A stretch of DNA of 64,000 nucleotides. Origin: Prevotella sp. ne3005. Lineage in GTDB: Bacteria; Bacteroidota; Bacteroidia; Bacteroidales; Bacteroidaceae. The notes under the pieces are model-generated. The model was given only the letters and a program-made list of their open reading frames with translations. It was not told the origin of the DNA and searched no databases. Where the stretch lies: assembly GCF_900110085.1 (NCBI RefSeq), contig NZ_FOCK01000010.1:34018-98017 (forward strand). Direction: 5' to 3'. Position 1 is the stretch's first letter. Each line of letters opens with the position of its first letter. The position numbers and the translations under genes are program-made. This document shows positions 8,839 through 16,586 of the stretch, one piece after another.

Positions 8839-9618
8839 TCACGCCAATTCCTTCGATAAGAAGCTCTCCAGTTCCTCGGCTGTCATCCGTAAACGGAACT
8901 TCCCTCCCATAGCAATAGAGATACCTCCTGTTTCCTCTGAAACTATAACTGAGATGGAATCACTCTCCTGAGAAACGCCTAAAGCTGCCCTATGGCGAAG
9001 ACCAAGTTCTTTCGGAATATTCAGGTCATGACTGACGGGCAAGATACATCCTGCAGCCCTGATACGCCGTTTTGATATCACCATCGCACCATCGTGCAGC
9101 GGAGCATTCTTAAAAAAAATGTTTTCTATCAGCTGCTGGTTGACATTGGAGTCTATCAGAGAACCCGTCTGAACAATATCATCAAGACGGATATGGCGCT
9201 CTATGACAATCAAGGCTCCCACCTTGCCACGACTCATATTCTGTGTAGCCATAACCACAGGAATAATACAACCCATCATTTCCATTGTAGCCTCCCGTTC
9301 GTCCTTATCCTTTATGAAGAATTTCTTCAAGGCACGGACGCGCTGATGGGCACCTAGATTATAAAGGAACTTACGGATTTCATCCTGGAAAATCACAATC
9401 AGCACAATGAGACCTACCGAAGCCAGTCTATCCATAATTGAGCCTAACAAACGCATCTCTATTACCTGCGACACAAAAATCCAGACGACAAGAATCACCA
9501 TGATGCCGATAAACACATTCAGCGAACGCGACTCACGCATAAGCCGATATATGTAATACAACATCGTAGCGACCAGGAAGATGTCAATGATATCCTTTAT
9601 TCCAAAATCGAAAAACAT
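8839..9618 (-). CDS. cdaA: Diadenylate cyclase CdaA
   Basis: A 259-aa membrane enzyme making cyclic di-AMP from two ATP. N-terminal hydrophobic helices (about residues 8-75) precede the DisA_N/DAC domain with both active-site motifs, DGA (in PLHDGAMVI) and RHR (in LGLRHRAALG). CdaA-type proteins usually have three transmembrane helices, which fits. It begins 7 bases after the folP stop, so the two are probably one transcript, an arrangement I recall from other Bacteroidales. No c-di-AMP phosphodiesterase is in the window. Confidence 0.92.
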   Translation of the reverse strand: MFFDFGIKDIIDIFLVATMLYYIYRLMRESRSLNVFIGIMVILVVWIFVSQVIEMRLLGSIMDRLASVGLIVLIVIFQDEIRKFLYNLGAHQRVRALKKFFIKDKDEREATMEMMGCIIPVVMATQNMSRGKVGALIVIERHIRLDDIVQTGSLIDSNVNQQLIENIFFKNAPLHDGAMVISKRRIRAAGCILPVSHDLNIPKELGLRHRAALGVSQESDSISVIVSEETGGISIAMGGKFRLRMTAEELESFLSKELA

Positions 9619-9625
9619 GAGGTCT

Positions 9626-10417
9626 TTATTTTTGATTGATTTGACTCACTATCCTACAACATTCCACAGCCTCCTTCACATCATGGACACGAAGAATGGA
9701 AGCCCCTTTCATCAGGGAGATGGTGTTCAAGGCTGACGTACCGTTGAGTGCCTCAGCAGCCGTACAGCCGAACAATTTATATATCATAGATTTACGAGAT
9801 ACGCCTACGAGCAAGGGCAGTTCCATAATTGACAAATTCTCTAGTTCACCCATGATCTCATAATTCTGCTCCAATGTCTTCCCAAAGCCAAAGCCAGGAT
9901 CAAGTATAATGTCCTTTACCCCAAAATCTCTCAACTGCTGCACCTGTGATGCAAAAGACAGCAGCATCTTCTTCAGCGTGGGTTGTTGGGACATTAATAT
10001 ATAAGGTACGCGAAGACGGGATACCATTCGATACATATCCTCACCACCTTCACTGATATCATTAATAATGTCAACGCCAAACTCTTCCACTGCCATCCGG
10101 GCCACATCTGGCCGGAACGTGTCAACAGAGATCAAGGCAGAGGGGCACTCACGACGGACAATGGCAAGTCCGAAACGCAAGCGTTCCATCTCCTCAGGCT
10201 CAGACACTTCCATAGCACCAGGACGAGTGGAATAGCCGCCAACGTCTATCATATTGCCGCCTTCCTCAATAATCTGATGGGTACGGGCAACAATCTCCTG
10301 TTCCGTCTGCATCCTACTTCCTGCATAGAAAGAGTCTGGCGTTACATTCAAGATACCCATCACCTGAGGTTGCGAAATATCCGTTAATCGTCCATGTAAA
10401 TTCAGCGTATAATCCAT
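9626..10417 (-). CDS. folP: Dihydropteroate synthase
   Basis: Condenses p-aminobenzoate with dihydropterin pyrophosphate in folate synthesis. From the ATG it is 263 aa, with the pterin-binding signatures GILNVTPDSFYAG, DVGGYSTRPGA and DIILDPGFGFGKT in order; the sulfonamide-target fold looks complete. An in-frame TTG at 10429 lies against the -7 box and is less likely. The ATG is only 9 bases after the -7 box, so the mRNA should be nearly leaderless. Confidence 0.93.
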   Translation of the reverse strand: MDYTLNLHGRLTDISQPQVMGILNVTPDSFYAGSRMQTEQEIVARTHQIIEEGGNMIDVGGYSTRPGAMEVSEPEEMERLRFGLAIVRRECPSALISVDTFRPDVARMAVEEFGVDIINDISEGGEDMYRMVSRLRVPYILMSQQPTLKKMLLSFASQVQQLRDFGVKDIILDPGFGFGKTLEQNYEIMGELENLSIMELPLLVGVSRKSMIYKLFGCTAAEALNGTSALNTISLMKGASILRVHDVKEAVECCRIVSQINQK

Positions 10418-10426
10418 ATTCGCCCA

Positions 10427-10434
10427 CAAAGATA
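10427..10434 (-). promoter_or_regulatory. -7 box of the folP-cdaA promoter
   Basis: The minus strand reads TATCTTTG. The spacing to the ATG is 9 bases. No good -33 element is seen, because the upstream DNA is the TTTACGA tandem repeat. Confidence 0.55.
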
Positions 10435-10441
10435 CAACATT

Positions 10442-10468
10442 TTTACGATTTACGATTTACGATTTACG
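10442..10468. repeat. 7-bp tandem repeat (TTTACGA) between divergent promoters
   Basis: Three perfect TTTACGA units followed by a partial TTTACG. They lie between the divergent folP and murF -7 boxes, where the -33 regions of both promoters would be. Confidence 0.8.
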
Positions 10469-10477
10469 TTTTTTTTG

Positions 10478-10485
10478 TATCTTTG
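10478..10485 (+). promoter_or_regulatory. -7 box of the murF promoter
   Basis: TATCTTTG, followed 20 bases later by the murF ATG. The upstream region is the short tandem repeat, with no clear TTG. Confidence 0.55.
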
Positions 10486-10505
10486 CAGCAAAAATAGTGA
10501 AGATT

Positions 10506-11846
10506 ATGGAAATAAAGGAACTCTATAGGCTGTATCAGCAACATCCCTGCATCACGACAGACAGTCGTGACTGTCCAGAAGGAAGCATTTTTCTTGCCTT
10601 AAAAGGTGAGTCGTTCGATGGTAACAAGTTTGCCAAGTCTGCCATTGAAAAAGGATGTGCCTTTGCCATTGTGGATGACCAATCTGCTATTCCTGCTGGG
10701 GATGACAGGTATATCATTGTCGAGAACTGCTTACAGACCTTCAAGGACTTGGCCCGTGAACATCGTCGTCAGTTCAATATTCCTGTTATTGGCATCACTG
10801 GTACCAATGGCAAAACTACTACCAAAGAGCTTATTGCTGCTGTATTATCACAAAAGTTCAATGTGCTCTACACTCAAGGCAACTTCAATAACGACGTAGG
10901 TGTTCCCAAAACATTGTTCCGACTGACAAGCGAGCATGAGATAGCTGTCATCGAGATGGGGGCCAGTCATCCTGGCGACATCAAGACACTGGCAGAAACG
11001 GCAGAGCCCACCTGTGGTCTGATTACCAATGTAGGCAGGGCCCATCTGCAGGGCTTTGGTTCTTTTGAAGGCGTTATCAAGACCAAATGCGAACTCTACG
11101 ATTTCCTTCGTACACAGGAAGAAGGTCTCATTTTCATCAATGCAGACAACGAATACCTCATGGATCAGATTGGGGACGATGAAGAAATATGGATTACTCC
11201 CTACTCCACTGACCCTGACAACTGGTACAGCTGTATCTCTGGAGAGGTCATCGAATGCAACCCCTTCCTGAAGTTCCGTTGGCGAGAGCCACTGATGACC
11301 CTTGAAGAGGAAGGTCGCAGCACCAAGTGGCATAAGGTTCAGACACAGCTTATTGGAGCCTACAACATCGACAACCTTCTTGCTGCCATCGCCGTTGGTA
11401 TCAACTTTGGCGTGGATCGAAAGAAAATCTGTGCAGCTTTAGAAGAATATGTCCCCACAAACAACCGCTCGCAGATGATTGTCACCCAAAAGAACCACCT
11501 CATTGTCGATGCCTACAATGCCAACCCCACCTCCATGCATGCCGCCCTCGACAATTTCAGCCTCATTCAGGCTGACCACAAGATGGCAATCCTTGGACAA
11601 ATGGGAGAATTAGGCGAGGAGAGCGACAAGGAGCATCGTTTATTAGTCGAACGCTTGGAGTCATCCGGCTATGACGAGATATGGCTCGTGGGCGATAACT
11701 TCAGCGACATTCCTTGTCCCTTCCGCAAGTTCCACGACGTCGAGGAAGTGAAGACCGCCATTGCCAACAACTGTCCTGAGGGCTACTATATCCTCATCAA
11801 GGGCAGCAACAGCAACAAACTCTTCCAATTGCCAGAACTGCTTTAA
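10506..11846 (+). CDS. murF: UDP-MurNAc-tripeptide--D-Ala-D-Ala ligase MurF
   Basis: Adds D-Ala-D-Ala to the UDP-MurNAc tripeptide in the cytoplasm, the last soluble step of peptidoglycan precursor synthesis. 446 aa from the ATG; a GTG three codons earlier is possible. The Mur ligase order is clear: N-terminal substrate domain, P-loop GITGTNGKTTTKEL (about residues 97-110), the EMGASHPGDI motif typical of MurF, and the C-terminal domain with DAYNANPTSM. The next gene follows after only 10 bases. Confidence 0.95.
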   Translation: MEIKELYRLYQQHPCITTDSRDCPEGSIFLALKGESFDGNKFAKSAIEKGCAFAIVDDQSAIPAGDDRYIIVENCLQTFKDLAREHRRQFNIPVIGITGTNGKTTTKELIAAVLSQKFNVLYTQGNFNNDVGVPKTLFRLTSEHEIAVIEMGASHPGDIKTLAETAEPTCGLITNVGRAHLQGFGSFEGVIKTKCELYDFLRTQEEGLIFINADNEYLMDQIGDDEEIWITPYSTDPDNWYSCISGEVIECNPFLKFRWREPLMTLEEEGRSTKWHKVQTQLIGAYNIDNLLAAIAVGINFGVDRKKICAALEEYVPTNNRSQMIVTQKNHLIVDAYNANPTSMHAALDNFSLIQADHKMAILGQMGELGEESDKEHRLLVERLESSGYDEIWLVGDNFSDIPCPFRKFHDVEEVKTAIANNCPEGYYILIKGSNSNKLFQLPELL

Positions 11847-11856
11847 CTATTAGGAA

Positions 11857-12732
11857 TTGAGAAGCAAGAGATTTCCATTGGAGTTTTGTCTGCTAATAAG
11901 TCTCCTTTGCATAGGATGCAGTCAACAGAAGCAGAGAGAGTTACCCGAGGGTAACGCTGTCTATTTCTGGCGTACTGACCTCAGACTCGATTCCACCGAA
12001 AAGGCGTTCTTACAACAATACCATATTAATAAGGTGTATTGCCGCTATTTCGATGTCGTGATGAACGATGATGGTACTGAGCCCAAGCCCAACGCCACCA
12101 TCTCGTTCTCAGAAACGCTGCCAGCAGACATTGAGATCATACCTACCGTCTATATCACAGAGGACTGTATGCACCAGAAACATGTTGGGCTGGCTGAGAA
12201 GATCGTGAAGCGCATCCAGCAGATGAATGAGACAAATGACATTTCCGAAGTTCGCGAGATACAGATTGATTACGACTATACCTCAAAAAGCCGTAGCACC
12301 TATTACGACTTTCTGAAGGAGGTCAGACAAGCCTGGGGGAAGACAGTCTCTACCACCATCCGCCTACATCAGCTATCGATGGCGACACCGCCTGCAGACT
12401 ATGGCGTACTGATGATCTACAATACTGGTGACCCACGCAAGTGGGAGGACCGCAACCCCATCCTCGACTACAGGGATGTCTACCCTTACTTGGAGCACCT
12501 CGATAACTACCAACTGTCTCTTGCTGCCGCCTATCCTGTCTACCTGTGGGTCAGGAATATCCAAGGCGTCAGAGTGGAGCATACCGTCGAAGCGGCAGAG
12601 ATACTCAAAGTGAAGAAGGCGATGGAGAAAGAGCGCCCTGACCTAAGCCGTGCCATCATCACCTATCATCTTGACAAAGACAATATTAACAGATATAAAC
12701 CCCAAACCTATGAAGAGATTTATCATCATTAG
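11857..12732 (+). CDS. Uncharacterised lipoprotein (possibly DUF3142-like), TTG start
   Basis: A 291-aa exported protein with a signal peptide and lipobox (LLCIGC, Cys21). The frame is closed by a TAG at 11851-11853, and only TTG codons precede the hydrophobic core, so TTG at 11857 is the likely start. After the Cys come AVYFWRTDLRLD, EIIPTVYIT and EIQIDYDYT, then TTIRLHQL. This alternating strand/helix pattern with Asp-rich strand ends suggests a TIM-barrel-like fold resembling DUF3142, but I am not sure of the family. The 3' end overlaps the next start by 23 bases. Confidence 0.72.
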   Translation: MRSKRFPLEFCLLISLLCIGCSQQKQRELPEGNAVYFWRTDLRLDSTEKAFLQQYHINKVYCRYFDVVMNDDGTEPKPNATISFSETLPADIEIIPTVYITEDCMHQKHVGLAEKIVKRIQQMNETNDISEVREIQIDYDYTSKSRSTYYDFLKEVRQAWGKTVSTTIRLHQLSMATPPADYGVLMIYNTGDPRKWEDRNPILDYRDVYPYLEHLDNYQLSLAAAYPVYLWVRNIQGVRVEHTVEAAEILKVKKAMEKERPDLSRAIITYHLDKDNINRYKPQTYEEIYHH

Positions 12733-14773
12733 CCTTCTGTCGGCTATCACCTTGCCTATCTTGGCCTGTGCATGGATTGACAACCACAACTATTATCTGT
12801 TCAGCATGTATGCCAAGGACGATTTCAGAGATCGTGTAGAAAGAATCTGCAACGACAACTGGAAAGCCTATCTCGGCTCTACGAATGAGTACTTCTGGTT
12901 TGATGCAGAAGAAGTGATCAAGGCTGCCCAGCAAAAAGGCGACGCCCTGATGGTCAGCTACGTGCAGAACCTGCAGAAGTACCTTGACTGCGTCGACATT
13001 GAACAACGGAAACAATACGAGTGGAACTACCCCACCAAGGAAGATCTTGCTGCCCAGAAGCGCAACCTCGAGGCAGTCAATGCCTATGCCTTCAGCAAGC
13101 TCAAGACAAAGCTCCGCTCACAGCATGCGCTGCTCTACATGCGCTGTAATATGATGCAGGGCCGTCACCATGCAAATATCACCTTCTGGGAGCAAACAGC
13201 CAGTCAGTACATCGAGACTGTCTATAAGGACATGATGAAGAATATCTATGCAGGAGCCCTCTATAAGACAGGGCGCGAGGCTGAGGCTGGCGAACTGTTT
13301 GCTGAGATGGGCGACTACACGAGTCTGATGACCCAGTTCTACAAGAAACGTTCCTATCTCGCCATCAGCCAGCATTACAAGCAGAACCCCAATTCGAAAG
13401 CATTGCCCTTCCTGCTTCAGGACTTTGTAAACAATGCCCAAGAGGCTGAAGACCTGAAGAACGGTACCTTCGGAGGCAAGCTCTTCATTCGAGACATCAA
13501 CCAGCAGGAATCCTGGCAGATGCAGCAGTTCTGCGAGTTAGTGGTGCGCGAAGGCAAGACTGAGACGCCCATCATGTGGAAGAGCGCCAAGGCCTGGTTA
13601 GAGTATCTGTCTGGCAAGAAAAAAGATGCCCTCAAGGACATCAATGCAGCCATGAAGATGGAAGGAACAGAGCGCATGAAGGACAATGCCCGCATACTGA
13701 AGTTCTACATCTCCGCAGCCCAGGCCAAACACGATGACGATTTTGACAACTACGTCGCAGAAGAACTGAAATGGCTCAAGGCAAAACAAGAAGAAGGATT
13801 CGATTTATCCTATCACGCCATGGACCGTCTCTCACACCAGATCATCATCCCCCTCTATCAAGATAAGCCCGAGCAGCAGCTCGCCCTGATGCTCATCACT
13901 GGTAATGAAGAATATGCCAACCGTATCGACACCATGCGAGTAGATCGTCTGGAGAAGTTTCTTTTCTACACCAACACCCCTGCCAAGAGCTCCTTCGACA
14001 AATATCTAAAGGCCAATATCCATGTCAACGACTCAGACCTCATAGAACTCATCGGAACGAAGTATATGCGACTGGCTCAGTGGGACAAGGCCATCCAATG
14101 GCTGAAAGATATTCCCATCGACTACTACAACCAGAACCGCACCAAGCCATACCTTTACTATTCTGTAGTCCGCCAGTGGAATGTAGAGCCCTGGACAAAG
14201 CGCCAATGGGTGAAAGATAGCGAAATCTACGATCATGATGTCAAATGGTGGAAACACCGCAAACTCGACTTCTGTAAGGAGATGCAGATGATGGAAGGTT
14301 CTCTGAATGTCCTTAAAGGCAAGGCCCTCGAGCAGCGCTACTACAATCTCGCCACATACTATGCACAAGCCAATATCAAGGGCGACTGCTGGTGGCTGCT
14401 TTGCAACGCCAAGAGCGTCTACGACACCATTCGCGTCAATGAGGTCGACTTTGGAGCCAAAGCCGTAGAGTATCTCCAGAAAGCTGCCACAACCAGTGAC
14501 ACAGAACTGAAAATGAAGGCTCTCTTCGCCATGGGCTATCGTGAACTCTACACCGCTTCGCCCAATGCAGATGCCAAACTCTGGTTTGAGACGAGGTGGA
14601 GTTCAAATCCTGATGACGACGGCTATGTGACTATATACCATCGCCAGGCCCCCCAATTCCGCGCCTACCAAAGTCTCTTCAGCCTTGTCGAGAACAAGAG
14701 GGAGACGCCCCAGTATATCAGCAGATGCGACGATTTCCTGCAATTCCGCAAATACTATCGCACCCATAAGTAG
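12710..14773 (+). CDS. Large uncharacterised exported protein with TPR-like helices
   Basis: 687 aa from the ATG. The N terminus is a signal sequence ending in PILAC, a plausible but imperfect lipobox. The rest is rich in Trp, Tyr, Lys and Ala in helical hairpin patterns resembling tetratricopeptide repeats, e.g. YKTGREAEAGELFAEMGDY and YMRLAQWDKAIQWLKDI. I recognise no catalytic motif. It overlaps the preceding lipoprotein gene and is presumably translated with it, so the two may act together at the cell surface. A short array of palindromes follows. Confidence 0.75.
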   Translation: MKRFIIISLLSAITLPILACAWIDNHNYYLFSMYAKDDFRDRVERICNDNWKAYLGSTNEYFWFDAEEVIKAAQQKGDALMVSYVQNLQKYLDCVDIEQRKQYEWNYPTKEDLAAQKRNLEAVNAYAFSKLKTKLRSQHALLYMRCNMMQGRHHANITFWEQTASQYIETVYKDMMKNIYAGALYKTGREAEAGELFAEMGDYTSLMTQFYKKRSYLAISQHYKQNPNSKALPFLLQDFVNNAQEAEDLKNGTFGGKLFIRDINQQESWQMQQFCELVVREGKTETPIMWKSAKAWLEYLSGKKKDALKDINAAMKMEGTERMKDNARILKFYISAAQAKHDDDFDNYVAEELKWLKAKQEEGFDLSYHAMDRLSHQIIIPLYQDKPEQQLALMLITGNEEYANRIDTMRVDRLEKFLFYTNTPAKSSFDKYLKANIHVNDSDLIELIGTKYMRLAQWDKAIQWLKDIPIDYYNQNRTKPYLYYSVVRQWNVEPWTKRQWVKDSEIYDHDVKWWKHRKLDFCKEMQMMEGSLNVLKGKALEQRYYNLATYYAQANIKGDCWWLLCNAKSVYDTIRVNEVDFGAKAVEYLQKAATTSDTELKMKALFAMGYRELYTASPNADAKLWFETRWSSNPDDDGYVTIYHRQAPQFRAYQSLFSLVENKRETPQYISRCDDFLQFRKYYRTHK

Positions 14774-14818
14774 GTCTTCGATACGCCAATGCTGCATGGG
14801 TCTGACAAAAACTCTCAC

Positions 14819-14877
14819 TTTACTCGGAGTAAACCAGGACTTTACCCGGAGTAAAGTGAGGGTTTACTCCGGGTAAA
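14819..14877. repeat. Array of three 15-bp palindromes at 22-bp spacing (locus 1)
   Basis: Units TTTACTCGGAGTAAA (14819-14833), TTTACCCGGAGTAAA (14841-14855) and TTTACTCCGGGTAAA (14863-14877) start exactly 22 bp apart. Each is a near-perfect palindrome. CTCAC before unit 1 is complementary to GTGAG after unit 2, so larger hairpins can form. It lies 46 bases after the stop of the 687-aa gene. Matching arrays occur at 25208-25266 and 57557-57615. Confidence 0.9.
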
Positions 14878-14989
14878 CCCGTAACTGCAGCAACTCGTTA
14901 TAGGTCAGCAGGAAAGGAACGAAACAACCTATTTTCAAGGTTTTCGAAAAAAATATCCCTTTTTCTGCACGTATTTCAAATTTTTGCAG

Positions 14990-14997
14990 TACCTTTG
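14990..14997 (+). promoter_or_regulatory. -7 box of the tRNA-Pro promoter
   Basis: TACCTTTG, 12 bases before the tRNA 5' end. The -33 element is unclear. Confidence 0.6.
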
Positions 14998-15009
14998 CAC
15001 CCGCAAAAT

Positions 15010-15082
15010 CGGGATGTAGCGCAGTTGGTAGCGCACTACGTTCGGGACGTAGGGGTCGGGCGTTCGAGTCGCCTCATCCCGA
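15010..15082 (+). tRNA. tRNA-Pro (anticodon CGG)
   Basis: A full cloverleaf. The acceptor stem CGGGATG pairs with CATCCCG, with an A discriminator. The anticodon stem CTACG/CGTAG holds the loop TTCGGGA, giving anticodon CGG for CCG codons. The T arm has GGGCG/CGCCT around TTCGAGT. The CCA end is not encoded. It has its own promoter and a strong downstream hairpin. Confidence 0.95.
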
Positions 15083-15106
15083 CTTTTGAGACTTTACAGC
15101 ATGATA

Positions 15107-15140
15107 AAAGTGGTTGCCTGAGCAACCACTTTCTATTTTT
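15107..15140. terminator. Terminator after tRNA-Pro
   Basis: AAAGTGGTTGC, loop CTGA and GCAACCACTTT form an 11-bp stem followed by CTATTTTT on the + strand. The minus strand also has CTTTT after the stem, so it may serve the convergent reductase gene too. Confidence 0.88.
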
Positions 15141-15153
15141 AATCCACAAACAT

Positions 15154-16557
15154 TCAAGCCACACCGTCAGGATTACGCTTCAGACTCTCGATCATCTCGT
15201 CAATCTTACGGAGTTCGCGAGGGATGTGGATGCTTTGCGGACAGTGGGGTTCGCACTGACCACACTGGATGCAATGATCTGGCTGTCGTTCACGAGGCAC
15301 CACCCGCTCCAGCGAAATCAGATACTGTCGACGATGCTTGCGGTATTCCGAATCGCCCACACCCATTGGCAGAGAGCCCTCGTTCTTACACTTATTATAA
15401 TGGACGAAGATGGCTGGGATATCAATACCATAGGGACAAGGCATGCAGTATTTACAATCGTTGCAAGGGATATTTTCCAAGCCCACAATCTTCTGGGCTA
15501 TCTCATCGTCAAGATACCGCATCTCTTGTTCTGAAAGGGGCTTCAAAGGACAATAAGAAAGCAGGTTATCCCTCAAATGCTCCATATAGGTCATACCACT
15601 CAAAACAGTGAGTACGCCCTCAGGAGTACCTGCATATCGGAAGGCCCAAGAAGCCACACTTCGTTCCGGATCGTGACTCTTCAACTCTGTCATCAGATAT
15701 TGAGGCAGATTGGCTAATCGTCCTCCCAGCAATGGCTCCATAATCACAGCAGGAATGCCCCGTTTCTGAAGCTCTGCATAGAGATAGCTGGCATCAACAT
15801 TGTTTTTACTAATCTCGTTGGCGTAATCCCAATCGAGGTAATTCAATTCTATCTGGACAAAGTCCCAATGATACTTATCGTGCAAGGCTATCACCTCATC
15901 GAACACCGATTTTTTACCATGGAACGAAAAGCCGAGGTTGCGGATACGACCTGCCTCACGCTCTTTCAGCAGATAGTCCATCATGCCATTATCCACATAG
16001 CGGCCATTAAACTCCTCCATTGAACCACCAACTGCATGCAACAGATAGTAGTCGAGATAATCCACCTGAAGCTCTTTCAAAGAGTTATGGTACATCTCCT
16101 TGGCCTTATCAAAAGCCCAGTAGTCGCGGTTGAAATTCGAGAGTTTCGTGGCGATAAAGTATTCGCTACGCTTATGGCGGCTAAGGGCGATGCCTGTGCA
16201 GCGCTCCGACTGTCCCTGACAATATACTGGAGACGTATCAATATAGTTCAGGCCATGCTCCATGGCATAGTCTATCTGCTTGTTGATCATATCCTGATCA
16301 AACTCGCTGTCACTATCAGGCTTCATAGGCAAGCGCATCATACCATAACCCAGAATCGACACTTTCTCTTTTGTCTTGGGATTTTCGCGGTAAGTCATCT
16401 GACCTACGGGTGGCTCTACCTGATTCTTATATTCGTTGGCAGCCTGTTGTTCCGCCTTATTTCCTTTCTTGCAACCAGCCAACGTAGCGGCTGTAGCAAC
16501 AGTTCCCGCTCCAAACAACTTCAGGAACGAACGTCGTGATATTTTTTTCTTTGCCAT
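15154..16557 (-). CDS. Tat-exported aldo/keto reductase with 4Fe-4S domain
   Basis: 467 aa. The N terminus has a twin-arginine motif (SRRSFLK) followed by a lipobox-like LAGC, so it is probably a Tat-exported lipoprotein. The AKR barrel (about residues 60-340) shows the D-x4-Y catalytic region (DTSPVYC) and the His motif (LLHAVG). The C terminus adds ferredoxin-type Cys clusters (CNDCKYCMPCPYGIDIP and CIQCGQCEPHCP). It is the last gene of a tatA-tatC-ferredoxin-AKR operon; the iron-sulfur centres and co-transcribed Tat genes suggest a folded periplasmic redox enzyme. The substrate is unknown. Confidence 0.88.
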   Translation of the reverse strand: MAKKKISRRSFLKLFGAGTVATAATLAGCKKGNKAEQQAANEYKNQVEPPVGQMTYRENPKTKEKVSILGYGMMRLPMKPDSDSEFDQDMINKQIDYAMEHGLNYIDTSPVYCQGQSERCTGIALSRHKRSEYFIATKLSNFNRDYWAFDKAKEMYHNSLKELQVDYLDYYLLHAVGGSMEEFNGRYVDNGMMDYLLKEREAGRIRNLGFSFHGKKSVFDEVIALHDKYHWDFVQIELNYLDWDYANEISKNNVDASYLYAELQKRGIPAVIMEPLLGGRLANLPQYLMTELKSHDPERSVASWAFRYAGTPEGVLTVLSGMTYMEHLRDNLLSYCPLKPLSEQEMRYLDDEIAQKIVGLENIPCNDCKYCMPCPYGIDIPAIFVHYNKCKNEGSLPMGVGDSEYRKHRRQYLISLERVVPRERQPDHCIQCGQCEPHCPQSIHIPRELRKIDEMIESLKRNPDGVA

Positions 16558-16586
16558 AAATTGTCTAATTGAAAATTACCAAATCA

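Noticed and set aside
14819..14877. CRISPR array
   Set aside because: Three units with 7-base spacers, palindromic units and near-identical arrays elsewhere; spacers are far too short and no cas gene is present.
15010..15082. tRNA as an integration (att) site
   Set aside because: No integrase gene or repeated tRNA 3' end was seen nearby; flanking genes look chromosomal.
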